64,000 nt of DNA, taken from positions 16,941,501-17,005,500 of the forward strand of contig NC_088308.1 of assembly GCF_910592395.1 (NCBI RefSeq), read 5' to 3'. Under the pieces are notes generated by a model that ran no database searches, was not told the DNA's origin, and saw nothing but the letters and a program-made list of their open reading frames with translations. A program made the position numbers and the translations under genes. This DNA comes from Lineus longissimus (Eukaryota; Nemertea; Pilidiophora; Heteronemertea; Lineidae). This document shows positions 56,001-64,000 of this stretch, in pieces. Within the stretch, counting starts at the first letter, position 1. Each line of letters starts with the position of its first letter.

Positions 56001-59000
56001 GTACCGTGTAAGCTATTTCTATCTCCATCTATGCCACTAATAATTTGTTTCTTGTCAACAGGGATAAAGAAAAATATTTTGACCGTTTCCGTCTTGAAGC
56101 TAATGTCGTGCGACTCGCCAATGCCCGCGACTATACCTGTAGAGTCTCCGACATTAATGGTGTGTGTTACAGTGCGCTGATTACCATTTTCATCAACGTT
56201 TTCGTCCATCTTTAGTGTAGCCGTTCCGTCTTCATGAAGCCAAAATGTTATATCACCACCATTCCATGAAGAGCTGCCGTCGGCGAAGTCTACCACTGAT
56301 CCACCTTTAACTTTTTCAACTTTAAAGTAATTATGGTAATCAGCAAGACCACGCAAAAACGCTCTGTTTTTATTGTATTCCTTGTCCAAGTTCCTCGAAT
56401 GTTCGATTGCACCAAATATTTGTCCAAATAACGTGAATTGCTCCCATACATCCTTTAATGCCAGTGCAAACCCCTTCATAAATGCATCGAATTTCTGCAA
56501 GGAACTCGCGTCCTTGGGTAACTTCTTCAGGGCACTGTCAATCTCATTGTAGAAGTCGCCAATAAACATACGAACAACAGTCAGGGCAACTACAAGTGGT
56601 TCTGCTTCTGGGCCGAGCATTGACAGCCCCGCAATCGCAGTATCCAAACCGGCGTCGATGTATCCAAGAGCATTGTGCTGCTTGATATCATCAACAACAC
56701 TCATGATACCAAACGCAAGTCCTAAAACGGGGACATCTTCCATGAGGTCAACCACTTTACCAGCCGTTTTACCCGGACCTTTTTCAACTAGGCTTCCTAA
56801 CTTATCCCCAGTGGCAGTCTTTAGATCTGCCACTTCATCTTTGAAAAGGGAAACAAATGCTTTGCCTGCCGCTTTATAAATTTTTTTGTTCAACCCAGTC
56901 AAATTGCCTATGCCATATGAACTCTGGAGCAGGTCCGAAAAACCCTCACCGCTCTTGCCATCTTCAAAAGCCTGCAAGGCTCCACCTAGATTAGACACTA
57001 CCCCATAGACATCTAAAACGCCTTTGGCTTGATGCAACCCTCCCTCGACAGGATCTGCAAATTCAGTTACATGATCATGTAGATCGTCTACTGTGTCGTG
57101 CGTTTGCAACTCACTGTGGTCGATTTCGCCAGATAGTTCTTCTTTTTCTGCTGGGTTCTCCTCATTAACCATTGAGAATTTCATCTCGTCCTCCTCAACT
57201 TTTACTGAGTTTTCATCCAGCTTGAAGTTCGCTGGCAGTGATTTACTTCTGACGATTTCTGCGACTTTACCAGTAAGGTATGCATGGTCAGCTGCTACCG
57301 CACTCATTGAACGCAGGGATAGTGATCTAATATCCAGTGATGTCCGTCTAGATTCCATTACTCCCGCTGTGTCTACAAGTTTACTCATGTCACCAAGTGG
57401 TCCTCTCTTTTCTCCTTTCCCTTGTGACTCACTTTGTCCAGTTGTACGTCTTCCCAAGCCATCCTCCCCCTTAGCTATTGCATTAAAGTCTCGAATGGCA
57501 AAGCTATCAATTATTTCCTCGAGTTCGGTGTTTTCAACCGGTTGTCCCCGGAATCGTGGATCGGACTTGTCAATTGCTGTTACCCTACCATGTGGATTAG
57601 CCTCATCTGGCTTAAGACCAAGGAGCCAATGCCGAGTGAATGCGAGCTCTCTGGGAAGTACCTTGTCAGTATTACCTTCATTTAGGCCATTAAATCCTGT
57701 TCTGCCACGGTCGGGCCACGTTCCTCCACGAGCCATTGGATGGTTCTGCAGGAACTCTTTCATCGTAAGAGTAGCACCATGCCTTAACGGGTCTAACATT
57801 TCCAATGCCATTACATTAACAATGTGCGTTCGAAAATTTCTTACGGATTCGGATATGCTGAAAGCAAATGTTAGCACAGCATTCTTCGCAGACCCGTACC
57901 CAAGCTTCATACTGGAGGCAATAGCACTGTGGTCCCCCTTGTACCAATGATCCATGCACTCCTTCAGAGTCCCCCAATCATCTATATCGTCCTGAAGTTG
58001 GTCGTATGATACCTTATCAATATTACTAGGTGGTTTCATTGGACGACCCTTTTCACTATTGAAAGGCCATTTCTTTTCTGCTTTGCCACGATCAGTAATA
58101 ACCTTATCGATCTCGTTGTCACCCGCTTCTTGTTCTGAAGCTATGAAGCCATGAATATTTGCATAAAAGTCTCCCTTGCCGAGGCTTATGACCCAGTCAC
58201 CAAACCGATAAAGATTATCCTTTCCCTTGTTTCTGATCCCATTCAAACCCAGCCAATTAATTTCACGAACCATTTCTTCGACACTGCTTATTACCCTGAC
58301 CTTTCTACCTCTGACCTCCAACTTATTTCCCCACTCATAAACATACGCATTCTTTACACTTGACCCAATATTTAACTCTATCCTGTTTCTTTTACCCTTT
58401 TTACCCACACCTTCGATTGTAACGGAATTACCATCAATAGACACAATGTTATAGCCGACCGTCTTAACATCGTCACTCTTCTTTAGTTTAAAACGTTGTG
58501 CAACCTTGTCTTTATTTTGTATCATAGCCTCTCTGATGAGGTCATCCTTACTTTTCAAGAAAGTGTTTACAGTCTGTTTATCTAACACGCGGTTCATCTC
58601 ATTGTGGTCAATCGTGGCAATTCTTTCTTTTCCTTCAGGACCAACCAGCAAATAGATTTCAGACACGCCATCCACAGTCGCCACGTCGAGAGGGCCCAGT
58701 GCACAGTCCACACATGGGTAGGCCGGGATCCGTTCAGTTGCAGGAACCTTCTCCGACACGATGTTACCATCCTCGTCAAAGCTCAATACAACCTTCTTAG
58801 AGGCGTCCTTTGAGTGCCATTTCATTCCATCAGGCGTCACCTCCGCAACCATTTTACGCCCCTCAGCATTGACTTGAACAAACGTATTCCTGGCGCTCAC
58901 TACCGTCTCGATCCCGTGCTTGGACTTCAGATCATTCATGAATTCTGTGAGGAACGGTTCATCACCGAGAGGCATGGAATCTGGATTGGCTGTCTTGGCG

Positions 59001-61641
59001 ATATTACACCCAATGAAACTTATTCGTCCTATTTCCCCATCACCAGCTCCGGGTAGTTTGGCGACCTCGTCAGCTAATTCTGCCCCTGTACGCCCGCCAA
59101 TCTTTGTTTTTCCATCCATTTCGCGACCATGGCCCACGACTTGAACTCTGCTGTACTTCGTCAGCTTTGGAAACCCACCTTTTACAGATCTAAATCTGCC
59201 TAGCCTTTCATCCCAGACAACAACAGCGGACTTACTTTTATGCTTGTGGTAAAGATCGTTTGCAGCTTCGCTTACTATGGGATCATCAGGCTCCAAAACC
59301 AATATGATTTGCTTGTCGTACCTAATTCCATCGTGCTCTCGATTCTCCACTACTTCCTTGATAGGCTTGTCTCGCTCACGGACATGGTTTCTGTTGCCAT
59401 GGAAAGCCTACAATTATAAAAGGCCTTCACTATGTAAACATATTAAGTCATTTTTTGAGCAACTTTAGGTTGGTCCCAGACTTCATTTTGACTGGGAGAC
59501 CAATTCAAAAGTCAGCTGGCCAACTTTATGCATGCAGTCAACCAGAGTATATCAATGTTGTCTTTGACACTATATCTAAATAATTTTATAGAAATCGGTG
59601 AATTTGAAGTTGGCGTTTGCTTTAGAACTGAGCATTTGTAATGGCTATGTTCAGCTGATCGAAGAATTGTTCAAGTTCCAGTTGTGTGGAATTGGCTTGG
59701 GTCAACGCGTGATCCAAGAGAGCTCTGTCCCAACGTGCGTCTTTCGGAATGGGCGGTGGGGATTGATGTTGAAACCATGTGTTCCCTAGTTACCTGACTC
59801 TTGTTTTGAAAGACTCTGAGTCAACTGAATTGGTCAGCTCAGAGTCTTTCAAATAAATTATTAAATAATCATTTGAAAGACTCTGGTCTGCTTGACTAAT
59901 TAGGTTGATTAACTGAAGTAGTGGATTGGTCAACATCGTCACTTGACCGATGGATTAAGAGGTAAATTGGTTGCTGATGGCTAAACCATTACTTTTCATT
60001 AAAAAACTGGTAGTTTTGCACAAGGTGAAGGGTATGCTCTGCACTGGTCACATCTCATCCAGTAGGTTTCTTTCTACCATGAGATGAATCAGAGGATAAT
60101 CAACTACTGCTGAGCGCAATCAAAGGCCTGTCTGCTGTACTACAATATGAGTGATCGTTTAATCAAAATGCTCATGATTCAAAAAATGTCCTACTTAATT
60201 TGAACGTTGAGGCATTGAGAATTGACCGCGCACGTAAAATCAGTGACGATAAATGTAGGCCTAGATGCAGTCAAGATACTATGGATTGCTGAGCACATGA
60301 CCTCAAAATATTCAACTTTGGGTTCATCGGGTATAATGGGGACAGATAATGTCAGTGATATTTGGCTTGGTTACCTTCTCCTGTTTCGATATGAAATCAT
60401 GAGTACGGATTAATATTTTGGTTCCTAACGTTTCGTAATAAAGGCTATCAGAGAGTGGCGCAGTGATACATGTGAGATGGTCGTTAACAGTCAGCGCATG
60501 TCACCTCACAGCTCGCGGCGTCGACTCCCATGCAGTCGGAGCAGGTCTCTCTGCATCATAGGCTAATCTCAAAGGTTGACGGTGATGGTCTCTATAGACC
60601 CGTATACCTTAATCCATCACCATACAATAAGGATGGATGATTTTTCCAGTGGGGGGGGGGATTTCGCAGACTGCGAATGAAGAAGAGCTGTGATAACATA
60701 CCTGGACAAATAACGCAATGACGTCTAGAGGAAATCCTTCCTGTGAGGTTGGCGTAACATCGGGAAGGGGATCTGATCCTTTCGAATTAATTGCGAAATC
60801 GGTGAAAGATTCCCATAGCTTTGTCCTGAAAAGCAAATTTGTTTCCTTTTTATGTTCATCGCTCACAATTTATCGCACATATATCAGTGGTGAATCCACG
60901 TTCGTTTGGGAAAGCATTCATCTATTTTTGTTTTGTTTAAGTTACACTATAGGTCTTTCATGAGGTGGTCGCACTGTTAATCTGAAGAAACAAAACATTG
61001 CAGTGTGGAGGTCCTGTAGTTATTTTTCTAATTTAAAGTAGTTTCGATATCTCTTTGTTTAAGACCAGTTATAGTATTGCCTATGAAATTTAAAGGAAAC
61101 TATAACTACCTGTCTTCAACTGATGCATTATTACCGTCCACCTTTAACGAAATGTCTCTCAGAATCTGCCAACTCCAATCTAACTGGGACCATTCTGTGA
61201 AAGAAAAATAGTTAGTAATCAACGAATAAATAACGCTGGATTTAACTTTTAAAGCTTTCTGTCGGGATGCCAATCCCTAAACTCTGGGAAATGGATGTGG
61301 TATGGAAGTCACACTAACGCCAAATCCAAGATGGCGTACTTTTGACAACAATTCTAATAATGCCAGTTGAAAGGCGCTACCCAAACTAATGAGTAAATGT
61401 CTTAGATCATATTCTTGCCTGCCTTTAAATCCAATATATTCAGGAAAAAAGCCTTTTGGTTCGAGTCTCAGGGGGCGGCTATATTGAAATCCAAGATTGC
61501 GGAAATAGAGTACATAGTATAATCATGTTACTAACCGTGTTCTGTGATGCATGTCCCATCGTGGCATTCTTTCCCAGCGCTATCACCCACAGCAGCAGCA
61601 ACCAATAAAAGGACAAGTAAGGGTAAACTAAGAATCCTCAT
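53006..61641 (-). CDS. Giant type I membrane protein with C80-like protease and RTX calcium-binding modules, 2238 aa
   Basis: Four coding exons on the minus strand join in phase to 6717 bp: 61641-61536, 61194-61110, 60825-60702, 59407-53006 (TAG). Exon 1 encodes a signal peptide (MRILSLPLLVLLLVAAAV). Residues about 135-314 resemble peptidase C80 of MARTX and large clostridial toxins: YDKQIILVLE, VVGHGRE with His198, ISFIGCNIA with Cys239, SARNTFVQV. Around 995-1070 a hydrophobic part (VPVLGLAFGIMSVVDDI ... SMLGPEAEPLVVAL) resembles the toxin pore region. About 1280-2060 holds haemolysin-type GGxGxDxL nonapeptides in five modules with many N-x-S/T sequons. A single membrane helix is at 2176-2198 and a 40-residue tail contains YNSL (2226-2229). 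It should sit at the cell surface or in endosomes. The parts look bacterial, the gene structure animal. No break is seen. Function unknown. Confidence 0.85.
59408..60701 (-). other. Last intron of the RTX/C80 gene
   Basis: No exon seen. Contains a hairpin with 16-bp stem (tttgaaagactctgag 59805-59820, complement 59838-59853) and a third copy of the arm at 59872-59886. A G-tract lies at about 60650-60660. Confidence 0.6.
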
Positions 61642-61957
61642 GATGATGCCCTATCTCAACCAAAAAGAGAAAACATAATGAGTACATCGGGAAGACAATT
61701 TTTAGAACGGCAAAGTTGATCTCATCACAGTGCCACAACAAGTCACGTTACCTTTTTCTAATCCTGGCCTCATACCATTCGTTTTCAGAGCAAACATACA
61801 TAAGCAAACATAGCAAAAGATAGGAGTTCGAATCAAGTAATGCCAGGCTTTCAAGGCATTTTCGAAAAACATATCAATAACCAACATTGCATTAACATTT
61901 ACATGTAATTTGCGATTTTTACTTGATTATAGAAAAGTGTCCTTCACTGCTACTTAC

Positions 61958-62045
61958 CTTTTCAATGTGGAAATTAGACTTTCTTTACTGGCAAGGCACA
62001 GACTGTCAGCTGAACGATGAAGTGTCAGACCTCCAACCGAATGAC
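61958..62045 (-). other. Candidate 5' non-coding exon of the RTX/C80 gene
   Basis: On the minus strand the sequence ends cattgaaaag before a consensus donor GTAAGT (boundary 61958). The matching acceptor gttgagatag lies 9 nt upstream of the start codon (exon begins at 61650). The 5' limit near 62045 is a guess and no TATA box was found. Splicing here would leave the ATG at 61641 as the first codon. Confidence 0.4.
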
Positions 62046-62931
62046 AAATGACCTAACTATCATGATAACTAAGTGGGATTTCCTCCAGTCCTTCCCATAA
62101 AATCACATGTACCCAATTTATCTATTAACGATGCATGTCACTAAGATTTCAAGGACTAAGGGTTATCTTGATAACCGGGTTATGGTGTCCACTATAGCTT
62201 GGAAAATGTTTCTAAGAAATTGTTTGGTCGTGATCTCGTAAAAAGGGACTGAGTAAAAACTGTACAATTTCATAAACCCTCTCAGTTAAGTGTATGTCAG
62301 GTGTAAGGGGGGGGGGGGGGTAGTTATCCAAAACGGACGAGTATATGTAATTAGAAAATACTGATTGGACGAAGAAGCGAAACAATGCATGTGATTTGAA
62401 TCGATTAAAAACTAAATGTCAATCGATCCGATCCTTTCCGTTCATGACAACATGTTTTTGCACTTCGAGTCGACAAATATTAAGGTCACGAGTGCTCATC
62501 ATGACTTACTTGAAAAACCGTCTTTCATGCGTTTCGTTTCTAAACATCGGTCACGGACTAAAAATATCCGTTTCGCACTCATTAATTCTGGCCTTCTGCT
62601 GCGTGGGGGCGTCATAATTTGAATTCGATGTTGGAAGTTTACCAATTATAGCTATTGAAAGATAGGCGGCTTACCCATGAATTCTTGTCTGTCGTGAGAC
62701 TGTAGAAAAAAGTCGGCATGTATGAATTCCAACAAACTATCACTTTTTCAGTGCCAGCAGCACATTTATGACATCTTTTTACAAAGAAACATGCAAATTC
62801 GCATCGTCCTCATTCCGGCTCTTAGTGGTCTTCTCAAGGTCGACAATACACGAGATACTAAATAACAACACGACGAATGTATGTCTACATGTACACTCTT
62901 GAAATTTATTAGTAAAAACAACGTATGTATT
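62046..62931. other. Upstream region of the RTX/C80 gene, non-coding
   Basis: No gene recognised. Contains a G-tract at about 62308-62321. Overlapping 70-codon ORFs near 62400-62620 have no motif. Confidence 0.5.
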
Positions 62932-64000
62932 TCCATATAATAGACAATAAGAGAGACTTTTCAATAGGGGGAACCGAGAAAAACTTGTCAATTTATCTTT
63001 CAGCGTTTTATACTTTTGTACTTGTCATATATTTTGTAATTATGAGAATCGAAAAACAACCATGACAAAATACGTATGCATTCTTCTTTTTTCCGCAGTT
63101 ACCTTTGCCGCTTTCATAACTGCCAGGAAAGTTAAGGCCATTGAAATCGATAAACATATGATTCAGAAGTATGGTACGAAAGTCTGAACTCTCGAGAACA
63201 TAAAAAATAAAACGTAATATCAGAATTGGAAGGTCCAATATTGACGACTAATGATTACCACCAATCGCAGAGTTTCTCCACAGTTTCGTGTGGCTTCTTC
63301 ATGAGTGTCTAATAAGACACAATGGAAATCAAAGCCACCGTGGAATGTTTAAAAAGGTGTTGAATATGTCTATCACCATCAAAAAACTGGTTTTTCATTA
63401 AAAACAGGCTTAGCCTGACTTGATTAAGAAAGGGGTCAACCTTACCAATCAATGTACTGTGGTTTATGTCATGCCTTGCAAAGTGTGCTGCAAAAAACTT
63501 GTGCCTCAGAAAAAAAACAAGATAACTACAAAAGAAGCTAAGATAGAATCCTTTTTATTGAATCGAACGCTCTACAGGGGTAATCATATAAAACTAACAA
63601 AATATAAAGTGATCTCGAATGAAAAGACCGTCACATCAGATTGTCTCACTAATAATGAATTACGGGTATGACGATTTTGAAAATGATAACTTTTGCTTAC
63701 GATCACCTCCACCGGCAAATTATATTCAAAAGTGTGGCATCTAAACGCAATGTTTCATATCTTTGAATCATGTTCCCATTTCCACAATGGTGACTTGGCC
63801 AGCATGAAGTACTTGAATAACGACGTTATATGTAGCTAAATATAAAGTGGTCCGCGCAACTATATAGGTCATCCTGACCCTCAAGTCTTGGATCCACTCC
63901 GCCGACCCGGACTCCGAGGTAACGGACCGATTAACTCTGATGTTTCAGAATGCTATAGGTAATTGCTCAAACCTTGGAGGATAAAGTCATTTTCTGTCGG
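62932..64000 (+). repeat. Segmental duplication, copy 2 (runs off the window)
   Basis: Matches 51460-52560 in the same orientation up to the last base of the window, differing by scattered substitutions and a few indels (for example an 11-nt deletion at the start of the second exon of the small gene). The left boundary is sharp: sequence upstream of about 62930 is unrelated to that upstream of 51460. Confidence 0.92.
63062..63671 (+). CDS. Small secreted Cys/Lys-rich protein, 108 aa, two exons (paralogue 2)
   Basis: Exon 63062-63130 encodes the signal peptide and ends AAA. The donor is now GTTAAG because the base that gave GGTAAGG in paralogue 1 changed. An 11-nt deletion removed the start of the second exon, but a new acceptor cttag allows exon 63414-63671 to begin at CCT in the same frame (phase 0). 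The shared part is nearly identical to paralogue 1, with all mature cysteines kept, and the C-terminus is three residues longer (ELRV, then TGA). If the old acceptor aaaacag were used, an in-frame TAG would follow at once, so this is either a shifted-intron functional gene or a young pseudogene. Confidence 0.5.

Noticed and set aside
57093..57950. Plus-strand ORF of 285 codons
   Set aside because: It lies wholly antisense to the long exon of the RTX/C80 gene, is low-complexity Ser-rich (reflecting Asp/Glu/Lys codons on the other strand) and has no motif.
53006..59407. Bacterial contamination as the source of the giant ORF
   Set aside because: The ORF joins in phase to upstream exons with GT-AG introns and a signal peptide, ends in an animal-style membrane tail, and sits between duplicated animal-type sequence on one contig.
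51460..64000. Direct repeats as LTRs of one giant retroelement
   Set aside because: The repeats contain a spliced host-like gene and the interior has a signal-peptide gene with introns and no gag, reverse transcriptase or integrase; tandem duplication explains them better.

Overview
This is a window of an animal nuclear genome, most likely a marine invertebrate. Coding exons are split by GT-AG introns. Three genes are clear metazoan housekeeping or signalling genes: cGMP-dependent protein kinase, KDEL receptor, and the accessory subunit of mitochondrial DNA polymerase gamma. Introns and spacers are AT-rich and full of inverted-repeat transposon remnants, minisatellites and non-LTR retrotransposon scraps. 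I cannot fix the phylum; the repeat style and domain content would suit a deuterostome such as a hemichordate, echinoderm or amphioxus, but a mollusc is not excluded.

Layout. 1-6.5 kb: no gene recognised. 6.6-7.6 kb (-): small spliced gene of unknown function. 9.0-22.7 kb (+): cGMP-dependent protein kinase. A candidate first exon at 9.54 kb lies behind a CRE/CCAAT promoter cluster and is followed by eleven well-supported exons from 16.66 kb; the 3' UTR runs to about 25.3 kb. 25.9-32.2 kb (-): complete six-exon, 419-aa FAD-dependent oxidase of the monomeric sarcosine oxidase superfamily ending in the peroxisomal signal SKL. Its first intron holds a 2.4-kb minisatellite array whose two halves point in opposite directions. 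33.1-33.4 kb: retrotransposon fragment. 38.3-40.8 kb (-): complete four-exon, 212-aa KDEL receptor. 44.5-49.4 kb (+): eight exons of a POLG2-type protein (375 aa from the chosen start). 51.6-52.2 kb (+) and 63.1-63.7 kb (+): two paralogous two-exon genes for small secreted Cys/Lys-rich proteins. 53.0-61.6 kb (-): a giant gene between them, with three small exons including a signal peptide and one 6.4-kb exon.

The most remarkable locus is that last gene (predicted 2238 aa). It combines a eukaryotic signal peptide, a C80-type cysteine protease domain like those of MARTX and large clostridial toxins, a long middle region with a hydrophobic stretch resembling the pore region of the same toxins, about five modules of RTX/haemolysin-type calcium-binding repeats rich in N-glycosylation sequons, one transmembrane helix and a short cytoplasmic tail with a YNSL motif. 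The parts look bacterial, while introns, signal peptide, sequons and tail look animal. This suggests a domesticated horizontally acquired gene. It is bracketed by direct copies of a segment of more than 1.06 kb, 11.47 kb apart, each carrying one small secreted gene. The second copy runs off the window edge, so the whole unit may be tandemly repeated.

Splice sites, reading frames and lengths were worked out by hand; all whole-gene models are phase-consistent from exon to exon. Family names rest on motif recognition without database searches.
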